A stretch of 64,000 nucleotides of DNA from positions 620,001-684,000 of the forward strand of contig CM049990.2 in the NCBI GenBank assembly GCA_016630955.3, given 5' to 3'. The position numbers and the translations under genes are program-made. Below the pieces are notes generated by a model, which searched no databases, was not told where the DNA came from, and worked only from the letters and a program-made list of their open reading frames with translations. How positions within the stretch are numbered: the stretch's first letter is position 1; every line of letters begins with the position of its first letter. Positions 31,096-42,876 of this stretch are shown piece after piece. The stretch is from Didymella arachidicola (Eukaryota; Ascomycota; Dothideomycetes; Pleosporales; Didymellaceae).

Positions 31096-33474
31096 CCATG
31101 TCAGGCAGATGCAAGCCACATTGTAAACGACGACACGAATCAGTAGTGGAAGCGTAGCATATGCCGCCGCCCAATCTGGCGGTCAATCGAAACTAGACGC
31201 GCAGCGATGGCCCTCCTTCTGTAGACATTCTGGAAGCGTGTTTCGAAGTCTTTTCACGTCACAGCCCGGCCCGTTTCTAAAGAGTCGCGTAGCTTGGGCG
31301 GATGCTCGGATGGCGCTTGCATATGCCGGGGCGAACATGATTTCCATATGGATTTCGATCACGGCATTGTCATCCTGGTCTGGATTCTAGCCAGTGGTTA
31401 GTATGACTGCATTTCGTTTCCGACGGTGTGACGTTTGGAACGAATGAGGTTGTCTAGGATGATGGCTGTACGTGAAAGTGTGAACTCGGCGCCGTTCTGG
31501 TAGCCTTGCACTGCGATAACGGCGCCGAAACAAGTCATGCAAGTTGGTGGATGGAAACATGCGTGCTGAAGAATGTGCATCAACGCTGCATGTGAGTGGT
31601 GGAGAATGTTCGAACCAGAGCGCCTTAGAGTTCCGCTCGGTGCCGGACAGCGAGGATGCTGAGCTCATGTTTTGTCCGCTTGCAACGCGTTCCGCCATTC
31701 ATGCTGCTGTGCCTGGTCTGAGCCTTGTTCTCGATCGCAGGGAACTCGCGGTACGCTCAGATTGACAGCTGTAGGGCGAGTCGGCGACTAGACGCCCACT
31801 TCGACTGGCGTGTTTTCCGAACGAAGACGCCAGGGCCAGAGAAATTGCAGTTGACTCGTCTTTGCGATGGCGAAGCTCACCAAACTGGATCTTTTTGGAG
31901 CGTGTGACTCAAAATGGGCACGATCAGTCTGAATCAGACGCTGCACGGGCATGATGCTCGAACAGGATCTTTCTCGCTATCGGCTCACCCGAGCGATCAG
32001 CAGCGAGGGGCTTGAGAACCTGCGACATGCTCGCGATGCCAATGCGGGTCTTCTGCCGCTGGAGGCACAACACCGCGAGTCCCGCTAGCCCTTACGATGA
32101 AGAACACACAGACAAGGCACCGACCATCGTGCCGCAGATGCAAACTTTGCAAAGCAAGACCGGACGACTCACAGACAGCACAGTCCTGCCGTGCAGCGCG
32201 GTTCGCACGAAGCTTCGTCGATTACACCCCGAGTTCCGCTGCATCTAGTGCCTGGAAACCTCTGTCCTCGACTGCAGAGCCGAGGCGCCTAATCCCGTGT
32301 GGTGGACCACGGTTTCTGGTACGTACCTGACGCCGGCATAGCGCCCAGCGAGCTAGTGCGTGCCGCGCTCTACACGCAACCATGTGTTTATGCGGCCATC
32401 ACTTCAAACGACTATTGTGTACTGCCGTGACAGCAGCACTGAGAGCGGGTCTATAGCAGCCATGCTGTCGGCGACTTGCCTAGTAACAAGGGTGGCCCGG
32501 TGTGAACGACTCCTGAAGGAGACTCTTCCGGCGCGCGCACTTCACGACCAGGGTGCCTGAGTCCGACGCACCTTGTTTCTCAGCGGAGCTGTGCCCCTGG
32601 CCGTTGCGGACAGCCGGTGGACTGCATGCACTCAGCCTATCCAACATGGCTCACAGCACGCTCACATTGCTTGCCGCTGCAGCTCAACGCGCACCAGACG
32701 ACAGGGCGCAATAATGGGCACAGCAAGCGTGGCGAGCATCGTCCAGCAGCATTCGAAGGAGCGTGCAAGCGGTTCCAGCGTCACCGCTGGTCTTTGGCGC
32801 TGGCGTTCCAAACGGCCAGCCAGTGGGCTAAACTTGCATCAACAAGTGGATGAAGCTAACACGCCAAGCCCCAATGCGGCATGGCGTCTTTCCCCCCCTA
32901 CTCGTCGTACTGATACAACCCTTAATTTCCCCCTTCCTCCCCACGACTCTGTCTTAATCCATCGCCTTCCGGTGTCCGCAACCTCACGTCTGGTGCAGTT
33001 GCGATCCTCGTCACGTTCCCTTCTCTTGTCGACTTCTGCGAAGTGCCGCCATTCCTTTCGGCCTTTGCCTACATTCATTTCCACTCCACCCCATCCTTAG
33101 GCCTCGCCTGTCCACTCCTTAGCTCCCCCAGTGCCGTTCCACTCCTTCCCGACCCAGTATCGCTTTTGGACGATCATCTTTCGACACCTGCTCCCCGGCT
33201 AGCAGACTTCTTTCCTTGAAGACTCATATACGCGCCTGGACGGTAGCTCGAGCATCGACTCACAAGTGAACCCCTTTGCAACGCGCAACTGGACTCGCCA
33301 AACGCCTCGTAACGCTCCCATACCTTCGCATATCCACTTGCTTGGATCCATTACCTTATACGACTCTTCACGAACATTGATAAACAGGCGTGTGGCTTGA
33401 CAGCTCCCTCCTATATCGCCTCTTCTCCCCGAACCACTCGCCTATCCCGGTCTTGGTTCTCACAAATCTTCAAG
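31096..33474. promoter_or_regulatory. Long upstream region of the homeodomain gene
   Basis: 2.4 kb without a supported gene. From about 32880 to 33470 the plus strand is strongly C/T-rich, typical of fungal core promoters and 5' leaders. A long upstream region is common for developmental regulators. Shorter frames at 31300-32850 show no protein features. Confidence 0.5.
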
Positions 33475-35322
33475 ATGCAATCCAACGACGAAATCATGGA
33501 GTCTACTCCCTCCCCATCCGCCACCGGCGGCGCTGCGACTCCCACTCCCTCATCCAGCTCGGCCGCACGCCGTCCGCCTCGCAAGAGCACCCTCACTCAG
33601 CAGCAGAGGAATCAAAAGCGTCAGAGGGCCACTCAAGATCAGCTAGTCACCCTAGAGATCGAATTCAACAAGAACCCCACCCCCACCGCCGTCACCCGTG
33701 AGAGGATAGCATCTGAAATCAACATGACTGAACGCTCAGTCCAGATCTGGTTTCAGAACAGGTGCGACGACGCACTGCCCGACAGCAAGATGTCCCATGA
33801 CTGACGTGATCACAGACGAGCAAAGATAAAGAACATTGCCAAGAAGAGCATCGAGAACGGCGATGACTGCAATGACATCCCCGAATCCATGCGCCGATAC
33901 CTTGCCCTCCAGGCTATGGAGTCTGGCAAGTCAATTGGTAGCAGCTTCCTTGGCCGCACTGGCGGCTTACCGTACGGTAGTGGCATGCTACTCAATACTG
34001 ACACCAGCTCCTCCAAAGTTGGTATGTCTGACCACTGATTTCGCTTTGCAAACTCGTGCTAATAATCATTAGTTATTACTCACTTCTCCGTCCGCTCGCT
34101 GAGTGTCGGCAGCTGGAGGAGAGTTGGCCAGTCCGCTATGGACTTGGTCATCTTCTACTCGCCCGAGAAGTGTTGCATCACATACTACATCAACAACGAC
34201 TCAGCCGGCTACAAGATTGAGTACCCATTCTCCTACATCAAGAACATTACTCTTGACAACGGAGACATGGCCACAAATGCAGAGGGTGCATCCCAGCGGC
34301 CAGGAGGTCTCGTCGTGGAACTCAACCGACCACCGAACTTCTTCATGGACTCTTCCGGTTCCGGAGGATTTTTCCAGTGCGGCGATTTCACTGAGGATCA
34401 GCAAGCATCGCAGGTCATGGTCCACCATCTCGGCGGGCATCCCAAGGTGCTTAGCGGGCAATTGGCGAAGCTCGTCTCACTGGAAGCGTTTCAGAACCGC
34501 CATAATATGTACGACCCTCATGCTATCGCGGTCTCGGCACCCGTCTCGCCAATCAACTTTCGCCCTGCATCTCAACCCAACCACCTGGTACATCCCCACA
34601 GCGGTATGTTTCATGACTCCCACCTCACGCCAGGTCCTTTCCCGCCGCGTGGACATAAGCGCCAGCGTTCTCGCTCTGTGCCTGTGGCAGTTGATTTCTC
34701 GATGCTGCGTAACCCTATGCCGTCGTTCATGATCCAGCCGGAGCCTTCACCGTACATCCCGAACCCAGAGATTTTTGCTCCTGTGCCTCACTCTTCGTCG
34801 GGTCCCATTGGCCCGCATCTGAGCATCGACACCTCCGCCGGGTACGGCATGGGCGATTACCGCCAGTACCCCATGTCCGCCACGACAGCCAACTCGCCAT
34901 CTGAGTACGGCACACCGTCGTTCTACTCGTCTGGACCTCAGAATGACAGCATTCCTGCATCAAACTTTGGCCAACAGTACAACATCCCGCCATACGTGCA
35001 CACACCGATGGGTCCACCACCAGCTATGAACTCGCCAATGCCACCAATGGGCCACCACGACCCTATTATCGCTAACCAATCGCCACCACTTAACTCGTTT
35101 GGTCGTGACGGCTCAGCGGACGTATATCCCATGCCTCACGATCAGGGCATGTCAGACGATACTCTTCACATGACAGATATGTACGCGAAGCAGAATCTCA
35201 ACCTTCCTTTCCGCTCCCCTTTGATGGAGGAGAACGTTGATGACCTAGACATGCAAAATCTAGTGTCGTTTGGCTCGCTCGATCATTCGGGCCTGTCGCC
35301 GGAACATCATCATCAGATGTAA
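33475..35322 (+). CDS. Homeodomain transcription factor
   Basis: Exons are 33475-33761, 33816-34021 and 34073-35322 (introns 54 and 51 nt), giving 580 aa. A low-complexity Ser/Thr/Pro start precedes a homeodomain at about residues 45-105. Its third helix reads VQIWFQNRRAKIKN, completed across intron 1, with the DNA-contact WFQNRR residues intact. After it comes a conserved-looking block (VVITHFSVRSLSVGSWRR...DLVIFYSPEKCCITYYINNDSAGYKIEYPFSYIKNI) that I associate with filamentous fungal homeobox factors of the Hoy1/Htf type. A Pro/Ser/Met-rich C-terminal half follows. Nuclear DNA-binding regulator; in related fungi such factors control conidiation or hyphal development, but the exact orthologue is not established here. 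Confidence 0.92.
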
Positions 35323-37677
35323 TCGGCGCGTGGTTTCCGGTTGTTGTCATTTTGCTTGCGCGAATACCCTGTCATCGTTGCCTTGGCGAAAGCGTTGTGC
35401 CGCCGTGGGCCCGCTCTTGAAACAGACGCGTGTCTCCAGCGCTGCCTTGTTGGTCATAACCGTACCTAATATGTGTTTGTCTTCCGTTACATATTGGCTC
35501 AGAGCGCTCGACATACTGCTGCACATTCTTGTTTTATTTCTTCCTCTTCCATGTCTTCCACCTCGTATCGCTATCGATTCGAGAAGACTCAATCGACCTC
35601 CATTTTCACAGATCTGGTAACGCAATCTGAACGACCACCATAAACGGGACTGGTTACATCTGCGGCGTTGCTTGGGTTTGCAAGGATGGGATATACACAG
35701 AACGGCGGACTGGTGGAACCTGCGCCACCACCACAATAGGGTGGTTGTCGGGTCGCGGTGTTGGGGTTTGCTACGTGGCGCATTGACCGCAGATCTCGTA
35801 TTCAGTCTTCTTGGAGTTTTTTTGTCGCCGTTTCGTTGCAAGTATTTCCTTTGTTGCGATTTCATACCCTTTGCTGGTGGAGGAGAATTTTTGGAGATGG
35901 TCGCCATTTCACTTGTGACATCTGCTGGGGGTTGGACATGGTTGTAGCCGCTGGGCGTGCTGAAAGCTTGCTTTCTTCGGTTCTAAACAGTTAAATATCA
36001 CTACAGCAGAGTTAGCAAAAACATATCATTTGAAAGGCACAGCACAAGGCACGATGGGCTGCAAGTGATGCGACGGGTGGGGGTTTGGCATTGCGGGCAC
36101 GACTATCTTATATTGTCGAGACATTCCGTGGAAATTGAGATTGACTCGTATTCCACAGAGACGGTTCATTGATGGCAATCCTAATGTGCAATCACCGGGT
36201 TTACAAGCCACTCAAGCGAAGGCCATCGAGGCCGGCGATTGGCCTGGGTAGGATTACGCAGGTGCAGCAGATTTGAAGTGGGATTCTACGTTGTGATTCG
36301 GCGTGAGAGGCTGTCGTGTCATCAGAGAGCAAACTCTTTTTTGACACATTCCTCGCTCGCAAATACGCTCGTACGAAGGGGATGCTGCCAAGTGCAAGGC
36401 GCGTGACTCTGGGTCAACAAGGACGGATTTTCACGCAGAGTCCGGACGACCGGGCAGGTGTCGGCGCGAAATCTCAAACGCGAGTACGGTGATACGGCAG
36501 TGTGGTACCTGGGGGACAAGGTCTCACGGCGGCAGGCCGTGTCACTGTCACAGAGATTTTCGAAATGGCGGCCGGGGTCAGCGGAGGGCTGCGGAGCGCG
36601 GGCAGACTGTCAGCGTGGCTGTTGCAGCAGATACGCGCCGATTGCGATGGAGACGAGTGCTTGGCAGCAAACTCACTTGGTAAGGAAATTTGACAGCGGT
36701 GTTCTGGCTGTCATGACGTGGATGCCGACTTGATGCATCGACAACGGTGGTGCGGCATCGAGGTTCTGGGCTTGGGGCGCGATCAGCAAAGCTTCGACGA
36801 AAGCGCCCAAGTCAGGGGCGCTTCGAGTGGCGACGGCAGGCGGGAGCATGATGGGGCTGCGAAATGAGCAGCGCCATGCATGGCAATTTTGCTCCTGAAA
36901 AGCGCGAGGCCCCTTTGCAACGGCGGTGCTGCTTCTTGAGCCTCCTGCACGCGAAACGGCGAGCCGCAGTCGATTCATTGCACCTCGCTGCACCTGCACG
37001 TCTCTCTGCTCTGTCCGCTCTGTCCGCTCTGTCCGCTCTGTCCGCTCTCTCCGCCGGTCCATCACGAGGGACAGCACCAGCCACCAGCGCCGACGTCAAC
37101 TCGCCGACAGCAGATCGTGATTGGGGCTTGGCGCAAGGCGAGGCTCGATCTGACCCTGTGGAGCAGCACAACGGCCCTGCCAGGCACACAACCACCGCAC
37201 CAGAGACCTGACAGCGCTCTCTGGGGAAGCCACACGCACTTGCAGCTGCTGCGCTCACGTCACCCGCACAAGTGCAGGGTCAATTACGTAGGTGGGCTTT
37301 CTTAGCTTTGCATCGACATTTGCTCGGGCTTGGACGCGGAAGTGCGCGGCATGAGGGCGCCGGTGCCAGCATCGGTGCGTGGGCGCGATGCCATAATCAC
37401 ACGATGGGTGCGCCTCGTCGGACGGCCGCCCTAACCTCCGCCTTCCGCTCCGCGTCCCATGTCCTGACTGCTCCTGTTTTCTGTTTCCATTTTCTGTTCT
37501 CCTGCACCTCACCACCGCGCCCGCTGCCGCCAATTGCTCGCCCGAGTCGTGTGCTGATCGTCGTCCGCCCGCAGTCACCCCCCTTTCGCACCGCCAGCCC
37601 AGCTCCGCGCTGCTCACCGCCTGGCGCAGACGACCCAAGTCTTCCTGAGTCCTGTTAAGCACGCCGTGACCGCTGCC
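35323..37677. promoter_or_regulatory. Homeobox 3' region and LCB2 upstream region
   Basis: 2.35 kb. Left part holds the homeobox 3' UTR. The right part, from about 36450, is GC-rich and contains a 9-bp tandem repeat (37011-37046). A C/T-rich stretch at about 37430-37660 lies immediately before the LCB2 start. Overlapping frames on both strands at 36500-37660 are not convincing genes. Confidence 0.5.
37011..37046 (+). repeat. Tandem repeat, 4 x CTGTCCGCT
   Basis: Four exact head-to-tail 9-bp copies, followed by a diverged CTCTCCGCC, about 630 bases before the LCB2 start codon. Confidence 0.9.
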
Positions 37678-39687
37678 ATGCCGAGCAGAGTAATCAATCC
37701 GTTCGCGACATCCACCCCTATCTCTCCCTCGGCCGACGCCCTCCACGAAAAGCGCGACGAGCCGCGCCGGGCCTCGTTCACCAAGGGCAACAAGTTCACG
37801 AGCCTGTTTGGCGGCAACTCGCCCAAGGCCCGCACCGACGCTGCTGCTCTGCGCGAAGCCCTCATTGCCCAGCAGCAGGCCCTCCTGAACTCGCCCTCGC
37901 CGCAGCAGATCAACACCGCCTCCATATCCCTGCCGTCGATCAGCCTCACCACAGCCACTGGCGAGAAGATGCCCACCGAGCCCAAGACCCTCTTCCAGCC
38001 CCTCTCCCCTGAGGAGCAGCGGCGGTTGGCGCGCCAGCATGCTCAGTTCGGCCCTCTGGGCTCCCACGCGCATCGCTACACCAGCAAGTTCGAGGGCGAG
38101 TTCGGCGATCCCATCGAAGACGAGCCGCCATACTACTTCCTCCTCACAACCTACATCAGCTACCTAATCCTAATAGTATTCGGACACGTGCGCGACTTCT
38201 TCGGCAAGCGCTTCAGGAAACAGCACTACAGCCACTTGCAGGAGAAGGATGGCTACGCTCCGCTCAACAGCGACTTCGACAACTTCTACACGCGCAGGCT
38301 GAAGATGAGGATTAACGACTGCTTCTCACGGCCCACCACTGGCGTCCCTGGACGCTACATCACTCTGCTCGACCGCAAGTCGGACGACGGCAACAACACC
38401 TTCAAGATGACAGGCACCACAACCGAGACACTCAACCTGAGCTCGTACAACTACCTTGGGTTTGCTCAGTCCGAGGGGCCCTGCGCCGACGCAGCTGAGG
38501 CTGCCATCAGGAAGCACGGCATCACAATGGCCAGTCCCCGCGCTGATGCTGGTACATCTGAGCTTACGGTCGAAGTCGAGGATTTGATTGCCAAGTTCGT
38601 CGGCAAGCCAGCGTCAATGGTCTTCTCCATGGGTTTCGTCACCAATGCCACCACTTTCCCCACAATCGTTGGCAAGGGCTGCCTCATGATCTCGGACGAA
38701 TTGAACCACTCCTCTATTCGATTCGGTGCTCGCCTGTCTGGTGCTATGGTCACCATGTTCAAGCACAACGACATGCGCGATCTCGAGCGTAAACTGCGCG
38801 AGGCCATCTCGCAGGGTCAGCCCCGCACACACCGTCCCTGGAAGAAGATTCTGGTGGCCGTCGAGGGTCTCTACTCGATGGAAGGCACCATGTGCAACCT
38901 GCCCGGCATCATCGAGCTGAAGAAGAAGTACAAGTTCTTCCTGTTTGTTGACGAGGCTCACTCCGTTGGTGGTGTAGGCCCCCGCGGACGCGGTGTTTGC
39001 GACTATTTTGGCATCGCGCCCAGCGAAGTTGACCTTCTCATGGGTACACTGACCAAGTCTTTCGGCGCAAACGGCGGCTACCTTGCAGCTGACAAGGCCA
39101 TCATCGACAAGCTCCGCACCACCAATGCCGCTATGCTCTACGCCGAGTCGCCTACACCCCCAGTCCTCGTCCAGATTGCCTCCGCTCTCCGCATCATCAA
39201 CGGCGAGATCATCCCCGGCCAAGGCGAGGAGCGCCTCCAGCGCCTGAGCTTCAACTCGCGCTACCTCCGCCTCGGGTTGAAGCGTCTTGGCTTCATCGTC
39301 TACGGCCACGACGACTCACCCATCATCCCCATCATGCTGTACAACCCCGCCAAGATGCCCGCCTTCTCGCACGAAATGCTCAAGCGCAAAATCTCCGTCG
39401 TCGTTGTCGGATACCCCGCCACCCCGCTCGTCTCGTCGCGCGCCCGCTTCTGCGTCAGCGCCGCTCACACAAAGGAGGATCTCGACCGCATGCTCAGCGC
39501 CTGCGACGAGGTCGGCGATATCCTGCAGCTCAAATTCAGCTCCGGCGTCGCGGGCGGCGCCCTCCCCGAGGAACTCGTCGAGAAAACGGGGAAGCTGGCT
39601 GAGCCCAAGGAGTTGCAGCCCCCGCGGTGGAGGATCCAGGACGTGCTGAAGCGGGGTGTGGAGGATGTGCAGCGTCCTCTTAATTGA
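37678..39687 (+). CDS. LCB2: Serine palmitoyltransferase subunit 2 (LCB2)
   Basis: The catalytic, PLP-bearing subunit of serine palmitoyltransferase, which condenses serine and palmitoyl-CoA to 3-ketodihydrosphingosine in the ER membrane, the first step of sphingolipid synthesis. Intronless, 669 aa from ATG 37678. A membrane segment near residues 151-170 (YYFLLTTYISYLILIVFG) precedes the alpha-oxoamine synthase fold. Motifs: NLSSYNYLGFAQ, SMVFSMGFVTNAT, DELNHSSIRFGARLSGA, FVDEAHSVGGVG with the PLP-contact Asp/His, and GTLTKSFGANGGY with the Schiff-base Lys at about residue 460. The N-terminal extension of roughly 100 residues is Ser/Pro-rich, as in other filamentous fungi. Confidence 0.97.
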   Translation: MPSRVINPFATSTPISPSADALHEKRDEPRRASFTKGNKFTSLFGGNSPKARTDAAALREALIAQQQALLNSPSPQQINTASISLPSISLTTATGEKMPTEPKTLFQPLSPEEQRRLARQHAQFGPLGSHAHRYTSKFEGEFGDPIEDEPPYYFLLTTYISYLILIVFGHVRDFFGKRFRKQHYSHLQEKDGYAPLNSDFDNFYTRRLKMRINDCFSRPTTGVPGRYITLLDRKSDDGNNTFKMTGTTTETLNLSSYNYLGFAQSEGPCADAAEAAIRKHGITMASPRADAGTSELTVEVEDLIAKFVGKPASMVFSMGFVTNATTFPTIVGKGCLMISDELNHSSIRFGARLSGAMVTMFKHNDMRDLERKLREAISQGQPRTHRPWKKILVAVEGLYSMEGTMCNLPGIIELKKKYKFFLFVDEAHSVGGVGPRGRGVCDYFGIAPSEVDLLMGTLTKSFGANGGYLAADKAIIDKLRTTNAAMLYAESPTPPVLVQIASALRIINGEIIPGQGEERLQRLSFNSRYLRLGLKRLGFIVYGHDDSPIIPIMLYNPAKMPAFSHEMLKRKISVVVVGYPATPLVSSRARFCVSAAHTKEDLDRMLSACDEVGDILQLKFSSGVAGGALPEELVEKTGKLAEPKELQPPRWRIQDVLKRGVEDVQRPLN

Positions 39688-40053
39688 GGCTGATCTTCTT
39701 ACTCCTTCCTCCTCGCATGTCGGTTTTGCGATCTGGACCGTTGGTGGGTTTTGCGCTGAGAGCATTTTTCTGGAGTATCATGGCATATTATTGGTTTCGT
39801 GTACGATACTCATCTTCATACCCTCGCTGTACGACTTTTTTATTTTCCTCTTCTTCTTCGAGGCGAGACGTAGTTCGAGCCCCCTTTTCCCCGTTTCTTC
39901 CTGCTAGCTTGTGCTGGCGGTTTGAATGTACAGCGACGTGGTAATCGTAATGGGACGAGTGGATGGGTGGGTGTATATAAACGACCTCTCACGACCTGGT
40001 CTGCATCGCACGAATAAAGACATTCCACCATGATCAATTAACTGGTTTCACCG
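39688..40053. other. Convergent spacer, LCB2 / YvcK-like gene
   Basis: 366 bases with T-rich stretches suited to 3'-end formation of both genes; nothing else seen. Confidence 0.5.
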
Positions 40054-41698
40054 TCACCTCCCCACATCCAGCGTATTCCGCCTCGACACAACCCTCATAT
40101 CCCGCTTCCCCATCGTCACCTCCAGCGCCTGCACCAACCCCCGCTCATCGTACCGCGCAAACCCCTCCCCTTCCCCCCGCCGCCCATACACCCTTATCGC
40201 CTCGATCCCCAGCCCCCGCAACGCCTCCGTATCCACCGCCGGCGTCCCCGGGCCCGTGAGGTGGATCACATGCGTGACATATTTCTTCAAACACTCCCGG
40301 GGCACTTCGGCGGGGAACTCGTTCTGGCTATTCAGCGCGGCCTTTGCGATGGCGGCGATGAAATCCAGCGCCGTGTAGGGGTTGTTCGAGGGCCCTGTTT
40401 CGCGGTCTAGCGTGCTGTTTAGGATGAGGATTTTGTGCGCGATGGATGGGTTTGTGAGGTGGGCGCCGACGCCTTTGAGGATGAGGGAGGGGACGAGGGA
40501 TGTGTAGAGGGAGCCGATGCTGTAGATTACTGTTTGAGCGGTGGATAGCGCGGACAGCACGGCCGGGTTGGCGGCGAGCCGAATTTCCTGGCCGTAGGGG
40601 TTGATGTACCATAATCGCTGGATGCGGGATGGGAGGTCTTCCTCTGTGGATTTGGAGAAGGCGATGTATTGTTTTCGTAGGGTGGGGAGGGAGCCGGGGG
40701 GGTTTGCATCCTCGATGAGGTCGTGGCGTTCGACTTCGGAGGGGGCTGGGGGGAAGAGCGAGTCCAGGGCTGTGGAGTGTGAGGGGTGGGAGATTGAGTT
40801 TTGGCCGCTGATGGTGCTGCCATCTGCGAGGCCGACGGAGATGTGGTGCGAGAAATTTGTGTTGATGGCGGGGAGGACCGAGGTGTGGGATGGCACGGAG
40901 CAGATGCTGGAGAGGAGGTATATTGCGGATTCGAAGGAGCCGGTGAAGAGGCGGGCGCTGGTGGTGTTAGTACGTGAGCTGCGAGATGTGTGACAAGAGC
41001 CTTGAGCTGGCGACAGCTTGCAACCACCGTACATCACAGACTCACCCAGTAAGAAACAAATTCCCAATACTCGCCCCCGAAAAGTCAAAAGTAGACGACG
41101 GCCTGAGCCTCTTGATAATCTCAAAAGCCACGTGATTCAGCATCGAACGTATCAGCTCCTTCTTAGCTGTGGTGATGTTAGTCCAGATGGGATGCTGGGC
41201 TTCTACAATCTGAAGCCATTCCTGCTTTGCTGGCACATGATCTTTCGGCAAGCGGTGGTTGAAGAAAGCTTTGATGGCTGCTTTCTCGCTCTCGTCATTG
41301 TTAGGGTCGTCTGGGATGAGGCGCACGAGACGACCTGGCGGGGTTAGTATCACTGGATGGCGTCCTGGAAAGGGGTGTACTCACTGCGTACATCGCCGAT
41401 GCCTGGGTATTATCAGTACAGCTCATGCTATTATTCGACGTCTCGTACCTGGACCGCCGAAGACGCGGATGAGCTCAGAGGAGCTGCCGCCGTTGTCGCT
41501 GATGGGGATAACGTAGCTCAGGGGGCACCTCTTTTCTTCTCGTACGGTGTTGAAGACATCGACGAGATTGTTTGCAGCGCTCCCGCCGGAGAAGACGACG
41601 ATGCCTTTGGCTTTGAGGGTGCCATTGGTCGTTGGGGTTGGGGTTGATGCACCGCTGGCGCCATTCAGGGTAAGGGAGAAGTCAGGTGCGGAGGCCAT
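40054..41698 (-). CDS. YvcK/CofD-like (UPF0052) protein
   Basis: Exons on the minus strand are 41698-41449, 41402-41385 (18 nt), 41334-41046 and 40957-40054, giving 486 aa. Introns are 46, 50 and 88 nt, all GT-AG. Motifs fit the CofD/YvcK nucleotide-binding fold: VVFSGGSAANNLVDVF, SYVIPISDNGGSSSELIRVFGG, GIGDVRSRLVRLIP (made by the micro-exon), FDFSGASIGNLFLTGARLFTGSFESAI, and TVIYSIGSLYTSLVPSLIL. Bacterial YvcK proteins bind UDP-sugars and control carbon use and cell shape, and CofD transfers phospholactate to F420. The fungal role is unknown to me. No signal peptide is seen, so cytosolic is likely. Confidence 0.88.
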
Positions 41699-42186
41699 GG
41701 CGAGGTGGGGGTTTGGTGGAGAGAGAGTGACGGCAAGGCCGTGGGTGGTTTATATCAGAGCATCATCGTAGGGACAGAGTGTTGCGTTGAGCACCAAGTA
41801 CCAAGCTCACATGCACCAAGCTACATGTCGTGGGTCATGCACACTAGGTAGGTAGTCCCATAGAGCAGCAGCCACAACGTGCTCAATTAGGCAATATCTC
41901 GCACTTTGGGTCGAGTTGTGCAGTCAAGTCATGGAATGTCGTGATATGGAAGAAGTGTTTTTATTCTTGGTTGTGGGGATTTTGTACACAGCGAGTCCCC
42001 AGCTCGAACGCATGATACGAGCGCAAGACCAACGCCTCTGTTCCTGCCAGCCATGGAGACGTGCTGCAGCGTGCCATGGAGTGTGATGACTAGCTGCTCG
42101 CTCCTTCTCTCCTTGGACGCAGCACAGGACGGCCAATGACGTGCCTCCTGTCTCTGATTACCCCCTCCTGCCTGCACAGCTGCTGC
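41699..42186. other. Spacer between complex I subunit gene and YvcK-like gene
   Basis: About 490 bases; both flanking genes are on the minus strand, so this is the YvcK-like promoter plus the 3' UTR of the upstream gene. No coding signal. Confidence 0.5.
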
Positions 42187-42525
42187 CTAGGACTGCTCGG
42201 CCTCCTCGCGCTCCTTCCTCCGTGCGCGCTTCTCGAGCAATGTGTCGCGGCGGTCGGCCAGGTACTTGAACTGGCGGTGCTCGACGCCCATCAGCCAGTA
42301 GCCGAAGCTGCCGCCAATGCCAGCATAGACGGGGTAGACCCAGAGCGACTCGCGGTTGAACAGCGGGCGCATCTCAATGCCGAGCTGCCAGAGTCGTGCG
42401 GCGATGCCTGCGGGGGGCGGCTGTGGTTAGCAAGGGCTTCGCAGGCAGACGGCGGGTGGTGGATGGAGGATGGTGGAGGGTGGATGCGTACCGAGACCGC
42501 TCCAGAACAGGACCTTGTGAACCAT
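42187..42525 (-). CDS. Small mitochondrial inner-membrane protein, probable NADH:ubiquinone oxidoreductase accessory subunit (14 kDa type)
   Basis: Exons are 42525-42492 and 42407-42187 around an 84-nt intron; only the later of two nearby acceptors (after GCAG at 42408) keeps the frame. The product is 84 aa: MVHKVLFWSGLGIAARLWQLGIEMRP..., then an uncharged segment WVYPVYAGIGGSFGYWLMG, then a highly charged tail (LADRRDTLLEKRARRKEREEAEQS). One membrane pass with a basic C-terminal helix matches small fungal complex I accessory subunits, and the wording resembles the 14 kDa subunit from memory. Subunit identity is tentative; the gene itself is well supported. Confidence 0.72.
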
Positions 42526-42876
42526 GGCGGGTGTGCGGGACCGAGTGTGCGTGCGGGTGCGGGCCGGGTGCTGCAATGGCTGCGAGAGCAGGAGGAGCGG
42601 GTGGACGGCGGTGTGGTGAGTTGCGAGGTCGCGTCCGGGCGGGCTCTCTCTCGTCCTGCCGGGCGTCGCTGGCGCGCGGAGCTCTTCGACGGGCGTGCCA
42701 AGGCTGAGGCTTAGTAACCGCGCTGCAAGGCACCACCAGCGAGCGACATCATTACCGATTGCCCGCCGGGGCCACATTCACGTCGACTCACCTCGGCCTC
42801 ATATTACGCGCGCAGCCATGCGCCTCGCACTCTCGCTTACAAACACATGATCGGCTGCTGTCCAACACCACTCAGC
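42526..42876. promoter_or_regulatory. Bidirectional promoter, complex I subunit gene / SHG1
   Basis: 351 GC-rich bases between two divergent start codons. Open frames here follow from composition. Confidence 0.55.

Noticed and set aside
36458..37258. Several plus- and minus-strand frames upstream of LCB2
   Set aside because: GC-driven and mutually overlapping; one minus-strand frame is just the 9-bp repeat read as repeated RTE residues.
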